From contig NZ_LMDW01000003.1 in the NCBI RefSeq assembly GCF_001425205.1, positions 62,001-126,000 on the forward strand: 64,000 nt of DNA. Reading direction: 5' to 3'. A program made the position numbers and the translations under genes. This stretch comes from Variovorax sp. Root411. GTDB taxonomy: Bacteria > Pseudomonadota > Gammaproteobacteria > Burkholderiales > Burkholderiaceae_C. The notes beneath the pieces were generated by a model that saw only the letters and a list, made by a program, of their open reading frames with translations, did not search any database and was not told where the DNA came from. Below are positions 18,602 to 27,391 of the stretch, one piece after another (positions within the stretch are counted from its first letter, which is position 1; every line of letters begins with the position of its first letter).

Positions 18602-19354
18602 TCAGGCCGCGGCAGGGGCCCAGCCCAGCACCACGCGGCGGCTATTGGCGCTCTTCTTCTCGATCTTGGTGACCATCACCGCCCCGATTTCGGAGGTGTT
18701 TGCAACATGCGTGCCGCCGCAGGGCTGGAAGTCGATCTGCGCCTCGCCGCCGATGCGGATGGTGCGCACCGTGCCCGTGCCGCGCGGCGGCTGCACGCTC
18801 ATGCTCTTGACCAGCGCCGGGTTGGCGTCGAGCTCCTCGTCGGTGATGGCGCCCACGGTCAGGGGATGGGCGGCCTCGACCAGCCTCGCGAGCCCGGCGG
18901 TCAGTGCTTCCTTGTCCAGCGGATCGGTCATGTGGAAATCGATGCGTGCGTACTCGGGCGTGATCGAGCAGCCGTTCACCGGCACCGGCACGAGGTGGCA
19001 CAGCAGGTGGGAGGCGGTGTGGAAGCGCATCAGGCGATGGCGGCGCTCCCAGTCGAGGCGGGCGGTCACGGGGTCGCCCGGTTTCAGCGCGGCCAGCAGG
19101 TCGGCCTGTCCGGGGGCCGGCACGTGGACGAACTCGTTCGTCGGCTGGCCCTCTTCATTCCTGGCCTTGCGGGTGTCGGCGATGGCGACTTCGCGCCCGT
19201 CGGCCAGCACCAGCACGCCGGCGTCGCCGGCCTGTCCGCCGCCCAGCGGATAGAACACCGTGCGGTCCAGCACGATGCCGGTTTCGTCGATGCGCAGGAC
19301 GCGTGCGTCGCAGGTGCGCAGATAGGCGTCGGCTCGGAACAGGTCGTCGGTCAT
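18602..19354 (-). CDS. Alanyl-tRNA editing protein (AlaX-type)
   Basis: This free-standing editing domain has 250 residues and deacylates mischarged Ser- or Gly-tRNA(Ala). It contains the family's metal-binding motifs HTASHLL (mid protein) and CGGTHVANTSEIG (near the C-terminus), plus the N-terminal FYPLGGGQAGDAG segment. ATG 19354 is chosen because the conserved region begins at once; the frame is open further upstream across the neighbouring lipoprotein promoter region. It lies 44 bases upstream of the DsbD-like gene on the same strand and is divergent from the lipoprotein gene. Confidence 0.92.
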   Translation of the reverse strand: MTDDLFRADAYLRTCDARVLRIDETGIVLDRTVFYPLGGGQAGDAGVLVLADGREVAIADTRKARNEEGQPTNEFVHVPAPGQADLLAALKPGDPVTARLDWERRHRLMRFHTASHLLCHLVPVPVNGCSITPEYARIDFHMTDPLDKEALTAGLARLVEAAHPLTVGAITDEELDANPALVKSMSVQPPRGTGTVRTIRIGGEAQIDFQPCGGTHVANTSEIGAVMVTKIEKKSANSRRVVLGWAPAAA

Positions 19355-19484
19355 CCGGCGATGGTAGCGGCGATGCGCAAATGAGGTGCGCCCACGCCAG
19401 AAAGCGCCCATGGCCGACAACCCCGGGGCTGCCCGGCTGGGGATCATCCGGTGCATGCGGCACCCGGCCGCGCGAGGAATACGC

Positions 19485-20828
19485 ATGACAGCACCGCAGC
19501 AAGCATCCGCACTGGCCCTGGCCGCCGCGCTGCTGCTCGTCGCCGGCTGCGGCGAGACCGCCAAGCTGGCCCCGGAGCTCACGACCGGCCCTCGCCCGCA
19601 ACTGGCCGAGCCGAACAAGACCCTGATTCCCACCGTCAACGTCGCGACCGCCGTCGGCTGGACCGACACCGCCGCGCCCATCCCCGCCGAAGGCCTGCAG
19701 GTGACGGCGCTGGCGCGCGGCCTCGACCACCCGCGCTGGGTCTATACCCTGCCCAACGGCGACATCCTCGTGGCCGAGAGCAACAAGCCGCCCAAGCCGG
19801 GCGGCAGCAGCGACGGCGGCGGCGGCGTGGTCGCGAAGGTGCGCAACTGGGTCATGGGCAAGCTCATGGGGCGCGCCGGCGCGGGCGTGCCCAGCGCCAA
19901 CCGCATCACCCTGCTGCGCGACGCCAACGGCGACGGCCTCGCCGAGGTGAAGCAGGTGTTCATGACCAACCTGATGTCGCCGTTTGGCATGGCGCTGGTC
20001 GGCAACGAACTTTTCATCGCCAATGCCGACGCGCTGGTGAAGGTGCCGTACACCGAGGGCCAGACCTCGATCAGCGCCAACCCGACGCTGGTGACGCAGC
20101 TGCCCGCCGGCATCAACCACCACTGGACCAAGAACGTCATCGCCAATGAAGACGGCAGCAAGCTCTACGTGACGGTCGGCTCCAACAGCAACATCGGCGA
20201 GAACGGCCTCGCGGCCGAAGAGGGCCGCGCCGCCATCTGGGAGGTCGACACGAAGACGGGCGAGAAGCGCCTGTTCGCGAGCGGCCTGCGCAACCCCAAC
20301 GGCATGGGCTGGGACCCGGACACGAAGGCGCTGTGGACCGTGGTGAACGAACGCGACGAGATCGGCAGCGACCTCGTGCCCGACTACCTCACCTCGGTGA
20401 AGGACGGCGCCTTCTACGGCTGGCCCTGGAGCTACTACGGCGGGATCGTCGACGCCCGCGTCACGCCGCAGAACCCCACCATGACGGCCAAGGCCATCGC
20501 GCCCGACTACGCGCTCGGCTCGCACGTCGCGCCGCTCGGCATGGCCTTCTCGCGGCCGGGCGGCATGCCCGACCCGTTCGCCAGCGGCGTCTTCATCGGC
20601 GAGCACGGTTCGTGGAACCGCAAGCCCAAGTCGGGCTACAAGGTGGTGTTCGTGCCTTTCATCGGTGGCAAGCCCAGCGGGCCGCCGGTCGACGTGCTGA
20701 CCGGCTTCCTGACCGCCGACGAGAAGGCCCAGGGCCGGCCCGTGGGCGTGGCGCTCGACAAGGGCGGGGCGCTGCTGGTGGCCGACGATGTCGGCAATGC
20801 CGTGTGGCGGGTGTCGAGGGCGAAGTAG
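19485..20828 (+). CDS. PQQ-type glucose/sorbosone dehydrogenase-like lipoprotein
   Basis: The protein has 447 residues. The N-terminal signal with lipobox LVAGC (residues 18-22) predicts an exported lipoprotein. The rest follows the six-bladed propeller pattern of sorbosone/glucose dehydrogenases: [92 protein letters not shown]. Such enzymes oxidise sugars or polyols in the periplasm with PQQ. PQQ binding here is family knowledge, not seen directly. ATG 19485 follows a GAGGAA box. It is convergent with the GNAT gene, 6 bases apart. Confidence 0.88.
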   Translation: MTAPQQASALALAAALLLVAGCGETAKLAPELTTGPRPQLAEPNKTLIPTVNVATAVGWTDTAAPIPAEGLQVTALARGLDHPRWVYTLPNGDILVAESNKPPKPGGSSDGGGGVVAKVRNWVMGKLMGRAGAGVPSANRITLLRDANGDGLAEVKQVFMTNLMSPFGMALVGNELFIANADALVKVPYTEGQTSISANPTLVTQLPAGINHHWTKNVIANEDGSKLYVTVGSNSNIGENGLAAEEGRAAIWEVDTKTGEKRLFASGLRNPNGMGWDPDTKALWTVVNERDEIGSDLVPDYLTSVKDGAFYGWPWSYYGGIVDARVTPQNPTMTAKAIAPDYALGSHVAPLGMAFSRPGGMPDPFASGVFIGEHGSWNRKPKSGYKVVFVPFIGGKPSGPPVDVLTGFLTADEKAQGRPVGVALDKGGALLVADDVGNAVWRVSRAK

Positions 20829-20834
20829 CTTTCT

Positions 20835-21386
20835 TCAGCGCGGGCGGGCGATGCGGTAGAGCCTGTGCCGGCGCAGCGCGTGTCCTTCGGGCACCAGCGG
20901 ATGGTCGAAGGCGCCGGCCGCGTCTTCCTTCATGCCGATGCGTTCCATCACTGCGCTCGAGCGCGTGTTGTTCCATGCGGTGAAGGCGACGATCTCGTGC
21001 AGCCCGATCCGCTCGAAGCCGACCTGCAGCGCAGCGCGCGCCGCCTCGCTCGCGAAGCCCTGGCCCCACCAGTTGCGCCCGAAGCGCCAGCCGATCTCGA
21101 CGCATGGCGAAAACGGCAGCGTGACCGCCGGCGAGTTCAGGCCGGTGAAGCCCATGAACCCGCCGGACGCCTTGTGCTCCACGGCCCAGAAGCCCCAGCC
21201 GTTCTCCGCGAAGCGCGCGCGGATGCGATCGACCAGCGCGTCGCTGTCGGCGCGCGTCGGCAGCGGCAGCAGGAACTCCATCACCTGTGGGTCTGAAGCC
21301 AGCGCGAAGAAGGGCGCCAGATCGCTCTCGCGCCACTGGCGCAAGCGCAAGTGCGGCGTGTCGAATTCGATGGGGTCGGCAGTCAT
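20835..21386 (-). CDS. GNAT-family N-acetyltransferase (RimJ/RimL-like)
   Basis: This is an acetyl-CoA-dependent acetyltransferase of 183 residues. The start TPHLRLRQWRESDLAPFFALASDPQVMEFL and the acetyl-CoA-binding region (IGWRFGRNWWGQGFASEAARAALQVGF, then TAWNNTRSSAVMERIGM) match the RimJ/RimL-type branch. ATG 21386 is taken over an upstream in-frame start because the homologous region begins within ten residues. It is divergent from the MarR gene and shares the operator-bearing 74-base intergenic region with it. Substrate unknown. Confidence 0.9.
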   Translation of the reverse strand: MTADPIEFDTPHLRLRQWRESDLAPFFALASDPQVMEFLLPLPTRADSDALVDRIRARFAENGWGFWAVEHKASGGFMGFTGLNSPAVTLPFSPCVEIGWRFGRNWWGQGFASEAARAALQVGFERIGLHEIVAFTAWNNTRSSAVMERIGMKEDAAGAFDHPLVPEGHALRRHRLYRIARPR

Positions 21387-21410
21387 GCCACCAATTGTGT
21401 CGCACGGCAT

Positions 21411-21431
21411 ATATGTCACGACGTGATATAT
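21411..21431. promoter_or_regulatory. 21-base palindrome, probable MarR operator overlapping the -10 region
   Basis: The arms TCACG and CGTGA (21416-21420, 21422-21426) are centred on A21421. They extend through A/T wings (ATAT at 21411-21414 and its complement at 21428-21431) with one mismatch at the G/T pair. A TATATT hexamer at 21427-21432 could be the marR -10, so binding here would block transcription. The site sits between the divergent GNAT and MarR genes. Confidence 0.6.
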
Positions 21432-21460
21432 TCGCGGCCGTTCCGGCATCTCCCTTCGTC

Positions 21461-21886
21461 ATGGCCTCCACCCCCCGCAAGCTCGCCAAGAAAGACTTCG
21501 AGGCGCTTTCCCAGTTCCGCTACCAGATGCGCCGCTTCGAGCGCTTCTCCGAGCGCGCCGCGCAGGGCGAGGGCCTCACGCCGCAGCAGTACCTGGTGCT
21601 GCTGCACATCAAGGGCATGCCCGGCCGCGACTGGGCCTCGGTCGGCGAGATCGCCGAGCGGCTGCAGCTGCAGCCGCATGGGGCGGTCGCGCTCGTCACG
21701 CGCTGCGAGGCGCTCGAGCTCGTGCAGCGCCGGCCGAGCGAAACCGACCGCCGCCAGGTCGAGGTGCAGTTGCTCGCCAAGGGCGAGAAGCTGCTGCTTC
21801 GGCTGGCCGAGCTTCACCGCGCGGAACTGCGCTCGCTCAAGGGCGTGTTCGACGTGCCGCAAATCGATCTTCCGGAAACTCCATGA
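21461..21886 (+). CDS. MarR-family transcriptional regulator
   Basis: This 141-residue winged-helix regulator has LTPQQYLVLLHIKGM and SVGEIAERLQLQPHGAVALVTRCEALELVQRRPSETDRRQVEVQLLAKGEKLL, the MarR recognition helix and wing with the DRR hinge. ATG 21461 is the natural start; the frame extends upstream but overlaps the divergent gene's promoter. Its TGA overlaps the ATG of the ClC channel gene, so regulator and channel are translationally coupled. It probably represses its own operon through the palindrome at 21411-21431. Confidence 0.92.
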   Translation: MASTPRKLAKKDFEALSQFRYQMRRFERFSERAAQGEGLTPQQYLVLLHIKGMPGRDWASVGEIAERLQLQPHGAVALVTRCEALELVQRRPSETDRRQVEVQLLAKGEKLLLRLAELHRAELRSLKGVFDVPQIDLPETP

Positions 21887-23649
21887 GCCCCAAAGCCAAC
21901 TCCCATCCGCCGCGCGGCGACTTCGCGCTCAACACGCGCCTCATGCGTATCACCGTCATGGCAGCCGTCATCGGCGCCATCAGCACCGTCGCCGCGCGCG
22001 TGCTGCTCGACCTGATCCGCTTCTTCACCAACCTGTTCTTCTTCCAGACCTTCTCGCTGGCCGACCGCTCGCCGGCCACGCACACGCTGGGCGCCTGGGT
22101 CATCGTGGTCCCGGTCATCGGCGGCCTGATCGTCGGCCTGGTCGCGCGCTACGGCTCCGACAAGATCCGCGGCCATGGCATTCCCGAGGCCATCGAGGCG
22201 ATCCTGTTCGGCAAGAGCAAGATGTCGCCGAAGGTCGCGCTGCTCAAGCCGCTGTCGTCGGGCATCGTCATCGGCAGCGGCGGGCCGTTCGGCGCCGAGG
22301 GGCCGATCATCATGACCGGCGGCGCCATCGGCTCGCTGATCGCGCAGCACTTTCACCTGACGGCGGCCGAGCGCAAGGCACTGCTCGTGGCGGGCGCCAC
22401 GGCCGGCATGACTGCCGTGTTCGGCACGCCCGTGGCGGCGGTGCTGCTGGCCGTGGAGCTGCTGCTGTTCGAGCTGCGCCCGCGCAGCCTGTTGCCGGTG
22501 GCCGTGGCCTGCGCGGTCGCGGGCTTCGCACGGCCGCTGCTGATGGACCCGGGTCCGCTGTTCCCGCTGCAGACCGCCGTGCCCGGCCCGCTCGCCATGC
22601 TGTCGTGCGTGATCGCCGGCGTGCTGTGCGGCGCGCTGTCGGCGTCGCTGTCGCTGTCTCTGTACAAGGTCGAGGACTGGTTCGGCAAGCTGCCCGTGCA
22701 CTGGATGTGGTGGCCGGCCATTGGCGGCCTCGCGGTCGGCATCGGCGGCTGGCTGCAGCCGCGCGCGCTGGGCGTGGGCTACGACGTGATCGGCGACCTG
22801 CTGCACAACCATCTCGCGCTTGGCGTGGTGATCGCGCTGCTGGCGGTGAAGGCCGTCATCTGGGTCATCTCGCTGGGCTCGGGCACCTCGGGCGGCGTGC
22901 TGGCGCCGTTGCTGATGATGGGCGCAGGCCTTGGCGTAGTGCTCTCGCACGTGCTGCCGGGGAACGACCCGATGCTGTGGCCGCTGGTCTGCATGGCGGC
23001 CACGCTGGGCGGCGTGATGCGCGCGCCGCTCACCGCCACCATCTTCGCCTTCGGCCTCACGCACGACAGCAATGCGCTGCTGCCGCTCTTGACCACTTCG
23101 GCCGTGGCCTATGGCTTCACGGTGCTGACGATGCGCCGCTCGATCCTCACCGAGAAGATCGCGCGCCGCGGCTATCACATCTACCGCGAGTACGGCATCG
23201 ATCCGTTGGAGCGGCATTCGGTGGAAGAGGTGATGACGCGCGAGGTGCGCAGCATCGACGCGGCCATGCCGGTGGCGCAGGCGCTGTTCGACTACTTCGG
23301 CGAAGGGCAGGCGCACCGCGCGTTCCCCGTGCTGCGCAACGGCGCGGTGATCGGCGTGGCCGACCGCGCGATGCTGGCCGCGCACGGCACGCGCGACCCG
23401 ATCGCGACCGTGGGCGACGCCTGCGCCGATGCGCCGCTGTACTTCGCGCTGCCGGGCGAGAACTGCCGCGCCGTCGCGACCCGGCTCGCGCGCCACCGGC
23501 TCGAACGGCTGCCGGTGGTGAAGGACGCGCAATCGCTCGCGCTGGCCGGCATCGTGGCGCGCAGCGACCTCATCAAGCCTTCGCTCGCGCACTTCGACGA
23601 GGAAGAAAAGCGCGAACGGATGCGCGGGCTGCCGTGGCAGTCGACCTAG
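21883..23649 (+). CDS. ClC-family chloride channel/transporter with C-terminal CBS domains
   Basis: The 588-residue membrane protein has the ClC filter motifs SGIVIGSGGPFGAEGP (near 127-142), FGTPVAAVLLAVELLLFE and SGTSGGVLAPLLMMGAGLG. The soluble tail after about residue 430 (SVEEVMTREVRSIDAAMPVAQAL, later RLERLPVVKDAQSLALAGIVARSDLI) forms a CBS-domain pair, which usually senses nucleotides. Exchange or channel mode (Cl-, F- or nitrate) cannot be decided from what I can see. ATG 21883 overlaps the marR stop. The stop lies one base from that of the convergent alcohol-dehydrogenase gene. Confidence 0.92.
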   Translation: MSPKANSHPPRGDFALNTRLMRITVMAAVIGAISTVAARVLLDLIRFFTNLFFFQTFSLADRSPATHTLGAWVIVVPVIGGLIVGLVARYGSDKIRGHGIPEAIEAILFGKSKMSPKVALLKPLSSGIVIGSGGPFGAEGPIIMTGGAIGSLIAQHFHLTAAERKALLVAGATAGMTAVFGTPVAAVLLAVELLLFELRPRSLLPVAVACAVAGFARPLLMDPGPLFPLQTAVPGPLAMLSCVIAGVLCGALSASLSLSLYKVEDWFGKLPVHWMWWPAIGGLAVGIGGWLQPRALGVGYDVIGDLLHNHLALGVVIALLAVKAVIWVISLGSGTSGGVLAPLLMMGAGLGVVLSHVLPGNDPMLWPLVCMAATLGGVMRAPLTATIFAFGLTHDSNALLPLLTTSAVAYGFTVLTMRRSILTEKIARRGYHIYREYGIDPLERHSVEEVMTREVRSIDAAMPVAQALFDYFGEGQAHRAFPVLRNGAVIGVADRAMLAAHGTRDPIATVGDACADAPLYFALPGENCRAVATRLARHRLERLPVVKDAQSLALAGIVARSDLIKPSLAHFDEEEKRERMRGLPWQST

Positions 23650-23650
23650 C

Positions 23651-24661
23651 CTAGAAGCCGGCCAGCACCACCTTGCCCTGCGCCTTGCCGCTCTCGATGA
23701 GCGCATGCGCGCGTTGAAGGTTCGCGGCATTGATGGTGCCGAAGCTCGCATTGGCGGTGGTGCGGATGCGGCCCGCGTCGACCAGCGCCGCAACCTCCGC
23801 CAGCAGCGCGCCTTGCTCGGCGATGTCCGGCGTCTCGAAGCGCGAGCGCGCGAACATCATTTCCCAGTGCAGCGAGATGCACTTGGTCTTCAGCGGCATC
23901 GCATCGAGCATCTTCATGTCGTCGATCACCGCGAGCTGGCCCTGGGGCTTGAGGCTTTCGATGATCTGCGCATAGTGCTGCTCGGTCTGCGTGAGGCTGG
24001 CGACCATGTCGACTTCGCCGATGCCGGCCGCCTTGAGCTCGGCCGCGAGCGGCTTCGAGTGGTCGATGACGGTGTGCGCGCCCAGCGCCAGGCACCACTC
24101 GCGCGTTTCGGCGCGCGACGCGGTGGCGACGATGCGCAGCTTCGTGAGCTGGCGCGCGAGCTGGATCAGGATCGAGCCCACGCCGCCCGCGCCGCCGGTG
24201 ATCAGCAGCGTCTGGCCTTCGCCGCCGCCCTTGGGCACCCGCAGGCGGTCGAACAGCAGTTCATACGCGGTGATGGTGGTCAGCGGCAGCGCGGCGGCCT
24301 GCGAGTCGTCGAGGCTCTTCGGCGCGATGGCCGCGATGCGCTCGTCCACCGCATGCAGTTCGGCGTTGGCACCTGGGCGGACGATCGAGCCCGCGTAGTA
24401 CACGCGGTCGCCCACCTTGAAGTTCTTCACGCCGCTGCCGATGGCCTCGACCGTGCCGACGGCATCCCAGCCCAGCACCTTGGCCTGGCCCGCATCGGGC
24501 GCGGCGTTCTTGCGGATCTTGGTGTCCACGGGGTTGACCGACACCGCCTTCACGCGCACCAGCAGGTCGCGCGGGCCGGCCACGGGGGCGGGCAGCTCGA
24601 TGTCCTGCAGCGATTCGGGGTTGTCGATGGGGAGGGGCTGGTAGTAGCCGACGGCTTTCAT
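23651..24661 (-). CDS. Zinc-independent quinone oxidoreductase-like alcohol dehydrogenase
   Basis: The medium-chain dehydrogenase/reductase has 336 residues. The catalytic domain shows VSVNPVDTKIRKNAAPDAGQAKVLGWDAVGTVEAIGSGVKNFKVGDRVYYAG. The usual zinc-ligand Cys/His are replaced by NPVDTK, so a quinone-reductase/enone-reductase type is likely. The cofactor motif GGAGGVGSILIQLARQL follows near residue 155. ATG 24661 begins the standard MKAVGYY start. The gene is divergent from a LysR-type regulator 86 bases away, which is the probable regulator. Confidence 0.92.
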   Translation of the reverse strand: MKAVGYYQPLPIDNPESLQDIELPAPVAGPRDLLVRVKAVSVNPVDTKIRKNAAPDAGQAKVLGWDAVGTVEAIGSGVKNFKVGDRVYYAGSIVRPGANAELHAVDERIAAIAPKSLDDSQAAALPLTTITAYELLFDRLRVPKGGGEGQTLLITGGAGGVGSILIQLARQLTKLRIVATASRAETREWCLALGAHTVIDHSKPLAAELKAAGIGEVDMVASLTQTEQHYAQIIESLKPQGQLAVIDDMKMLDAMPLKTKCISLHWEMMFARSRFETPDIAEQGALLAEVAALVDAGRIRTTANASFGTINAANLQRAHALIESGKAQGKVVLAGF

Positions 24662-24707
24662 GGCAAAGAACCTTTCAGTGACGATGCCTGAACTGTAGGA
24701 TCGCAAG

Positions 24708-24736
24708 GCTGATTTGATAAGCTGGCTTGAATCAGC
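24708..24736. promoter_or_regulatory. Inverted repeat GCTGATT-N15-AATCAGC, probable LysR-type operator
   Basis: Perfect 7-base arms (24708-24714 and 24730-24736) flank a 15-base spacer between the divergent alcohol dehydrogenase and LysR genes. They end 11 bases before the lysR ATG. The position and dyad shape are typical of a LysR activation/autorepression site. This is inferred from pattern only. Confidence 0.5.
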
Positions 24737-24747
24737 AACACTTTCAA

Positions 24748-25653
24748 ATGAAGATTGAAAATCTTTCCGACCTGCGGGTGCTGGTGCAGACAGCGCGCGG
24801 CGGCACGCTCACGGCGGCGGCGCATGCGCTGGGCATCACGCCCGCGGCCGCCAGCGCCACGCTCAAGCGGCTGGAGGCCCAGCTCGGCGCGCGCCTGTTC
24901 GAGCGCTCCACGCGCGCCATGCGTCTCACGCCGCAGGGGCAGACGCTGCTCGACTACGCGGTGCGCGCCTTCGAGCTGCTGGACGAGGGCGAGTCGCTGG
25001 TCACAGCCGACCGCGGCGATCTGGTCGGCACCTTGCGCGTGGCATCGCCCTCGGACCTCACGCGCAGCACGCTGCTGCCGTGGTTCGACGAGTTCCTGGC
25101 GCTGCACCCCGGCGTGCAGCTCTCGCTGTCGGTCGGCGACCGCCCGCTGGACGTGATGCGCGACGAGGTCGACGTGGCGTTGCGCTACGGTGCGCTGGCC
25201 GATTCGCGGCTGGTGGCGCGGCCCTTCGCGCTGACCAACCCGGTGCTCACGGCTTCACCGGCCTACCTGCGCCGCCATCCCGCGCCGAAGGTGCCGCAAG
25301 ACCTGGTGCACCACAACTGCCTGGTCTTCAACCGCTCGGGGCGCCGCCACCGCGTCTGGCGTTTCGCGCAGAACGGCCAGTGGACCGAAGTGCGCGTGAA
25401 CGGCAACCGCAGCGTGGACGACGCCTCGCTCGCGCGCGAGTGGACGGTGGCGGGCTATGGCATGTCGCTCAAGTCTGCGCTCGACGTGCGCAACGACATC
25501 CGCGAAGGCCGCCTCGTGCGCCTGCTGCCCGACTGGGAGACGGAGTCGTACCCGCTGCACGCGCTGCTGCCGAGCGGGCGCTTCGTGCCCGCGCGCGTGC
25601 GGGCGTTCGTCGATTTCCTGGCGCTGAAGTTCGAGGCGCTGACGGCCGCTTAG
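24748..25653 (+). CDS. LysR-family transcriptional regulator
   Basis: The 301-residue LysR-type protein has an N-terminal winged helix at residues 1-60 (LRVLVQTARGGTLTAAAHALGITPAAASATLKRLEAQLGARLFERSTRAMRLT) and a periplasmic-binding-protein-like effector domain from about residue 90. ATG 24748 is chosen over an upstream TTG because the HTH begins normally from it. It is divergent from the quinone-oxidoreductase-like gene. Its stop overlaps by four bases the stop of the convergent SDR gene. Confidence 0.93.
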   Translation: MKIENLSDLRVLVQTARGGTLTAAAHALGITPAAASATLKRLEAQLGARLFERSTRAMRLTPQGQTLLDYAVRAFELLDEGESLVTADRGDLVGTLRVASPSDLTRSTLLPWFDEFLALHPGVQLSLSVGDRPLDVMRDEVDVALRYGALADSRLVARPFALTNPVLTASPAYLRRHPAPKVPQDLVHHNCLVFNRSGRRHRVWRFAQNGQWTEVRVNGNRSVDDASLAREWTVAGYGMSLKSALDVRNDIREGRLVRLLPDWETESYPLHALLPSGRFVPARVRAFVDFLALKFEALTAA

Positions 25654-26447
25654 ATCATCGGCGTCACCGCGCCGTCCATCGCCACGATGGCGCCCGTCAC
25701 ATAGCTCGCCTTCGGCGACGCCAGGTACACCACCGTGTTGGCGATTTCTTCTGGCGTCGCGATGCGCCCCAGCGGCAGGCGTGCCTTGGCGCGCGCCAGC
25801 GCCTCATCGGTGCCGATGCCCTGCAGCTTCGCGTCGGCCTTCATGCCTTCCTGCAGCCGTTCGGTCAGCGTGAGCCCCGGGTTCACCGCGTTCACGCGCA
25901 CGCCCTTGGCGGCATAGGCCGCGGCCATGCCGGCGCTCACCAGCATCAGTGCCGCATTGGCCGCGCCGCCGGCCATGTGCACCGGGCTCGCGACCTTGCC
26001 GCCCTGGCCGATCACGTTGACGATGGCGCCGCGGCCGCGCTGGCCCATGCGCTTCACCACCGGGTCGATCATGTGGATGTAGGTGAAGTATTTCGCGTCC
26101 ATCGCGTCGTGCCACGACGCGGCCGTCAGTTCGTCGGGCGGGGTGCGGCGCGCGGCGCCGGCCGAGTTGACGAGCACGTCGACCGCACCGAACACCTGCT
26201 CCGCCGCATCGAGCGCGGCCACGGCGCCGGCCGGGTCCTTGAGGTCGGCCGCATGCACCGAGATCCGGCCTTCGGCCTGCGCGAAGGCATCCACCAGCGT
26301 CCTGCGGCCCTGTTCCAGATTGGCGATGTCGCGCGACACGAGGCTCACGCGCGCGCCTTCGCGCAGGAAGCCCAGCGCGCACGCCAGGCCGATGCCCTTG
26401 CTGCCGCCGGTGACGAGAACGTGCTGGTCCTGGAGCTGGAGGTCCAT
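25650..26447 (-). CDS. SDR-fold protein lacking the Ser-Tyr-Lys catalytic triad
   Basis: This 265-residue short-chain dehydrogenase fold has an intact cofactor motif TGGSKGIG at residues 13-20, NSAG at 94-97 and the usual end IATPEEIANTVVYLASPKASYVTGAIVAMDGA. At the active site, however, the Ser position is in NVIGQGG (about 144-150), and the YxxxK segment reads HMAGGAANAAL (about 157-167). Ser, Tyr and Lys are all absent. It may bind NAD(P) without classical chemistry or use other residues. It is divergent from the creatininase-family gene and overlaps the LysR stop by four bases. Confidence 0.88.
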   Translation of the reverse strand: MDLQLQDQHVLVTGGSKGIGLACALGFLREGARVSLVSRDIANLEQGRRTLVDAFAQAEGRISVHAADLKDPAGAVAALDAAEQVFGAVDVLVNSAGAARRTPPDELTAASWHDAMDAKYFTYIHMIDPVVKRMGQRGRGAIVNVIGQGGKVASPVHMAGGAANAALMLVSAGMAAAYAAKGVRVNAVNPGLTLTERLQEGMKADAKLQGIGTDEALARAKARLPLGRIATPEEIANTVVYLASPKASYVTGAIVAMDGAVTPMI

Positions 26448-26545
26448 GAAAGAGTCCTTGGTGAATGGGATGCCGGCGATTGAATCACCGCTGCGAAACC
26501 CCCTGCACGGATGCGGGCGCGCGCGGCCCGGCCTAAGATCGCGTG

Positions 26546-27382
26546 ATGAACGCTCCCCAGGCCCCTTCGCCGTTGCTCCCCCGCTTCTGGTCCCAGCTCA
26601 CCACGCGCGATTTCGCGGCACTCGATGCGGCGGCCACGGTCGCGGTGCTGCCGCTGGGCGCGACCGAGCAGCACGGGCCGCACCTGCCGCTGGGCGTAGA
26701 CACGGTGCTGGCCGACGGCATCGTCGCCGCGTCGCTGCCGCTGCTGCCGGCCGAACTGCCGGTGCTGTTCCTGCCGACTCAGCAGATCGGCTTGAGCCCC
26801 GAGCACGCGCGCTTCGCGGGCACGCTCACGCTGTCGGCCGAAACCTTGATTCGCGTGTGGAACGAGATCGGCGCCGGCGTGGCGCGCGCCGGCGTGAAGA
26901 AGCTGGTGCTGTTCAACGCCCACGGCGGGCACGTCGGCGCGATGGACATCGTGGCGCGCGAGCTGCGCGCGGCGCACGGGCTCATCGTCTACAGCGTGAA
27001 CTGGTTCAACCTGCCGCTGGGCGACGCGGGCGCGCAGTTCAGTGCAAAGGAGCATCGCTTCGGCGTGCATGCGGGCGAGATCGAAACCTCGATGATGCTG
27101 GCGCTCGCGCCGCAACTGGTGCGCATGGGCGAAGCGCGAGACTTCCGCTCGACCTCGGAGCAGCGCGCGGCCGGCTACGCGATCCTGGGCAACGGCAAGA
27201 GCGCCAAGCTCGGCTGGGCCATGGAGGACTACAACGCCCACGGCGCCGCCGGCAACGCGGCGGCCGCCACGGCGGAACATGGCCAGGCGGTGATCGATGC
27301 GGCTGCGCAGCAACTGGCGCTGCTGCTGGCGGAGGTGTCGCGCCTGCCGCTGGACACGGCCAACACCGGTCCGCTGCCCTGA
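26546..27382 (+). CDS. Creatininase-family amidohydrolase
   Basis: This metal-dependent amidohydrolase of the creatininase fold has 278 residues. The ligand motifs are EQHGPHLPLGVDT near residues 34-46, NAHGGHVGAMD in the middle and HAGEIETSMML after it, which match the family's Glu, His and Asp metal ligands. Family members act on creatinine, formamides or cyclic amides, and the substrate here is unknown. ATG 26546 is preferred over the overlapping GTG at 26543. The gene converges on the PLP-dehydratase gene 9 bases away. Confidence 0.9.
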   Translation: MNAPQAPSPLLPRFWSQLTTRDFAALDAAATVAVLPLGATEQHGPHLPLGVDTVLADGIVAASLPLLPAELPVLFLPTQQIGLSPEHARFAGTLTLSAETLIRVWNEIGAGVARAGVKKLVLFNAHGGHVGAMDIVARELRAAHGLIVYSVNWFNLPLGDAGAQFSAKEHRFGVHAGEIETSMMLALAPQLVRMGEARDFRSTSEQRAAGYAILGNGKSAKLGWAMEDYNAHGAAGNAAAATAEHGQAVIDAAAQQLALLLAEVSRLPLDTANTGPLP

Positions 27383-27391
27383 CCCGCCGTA

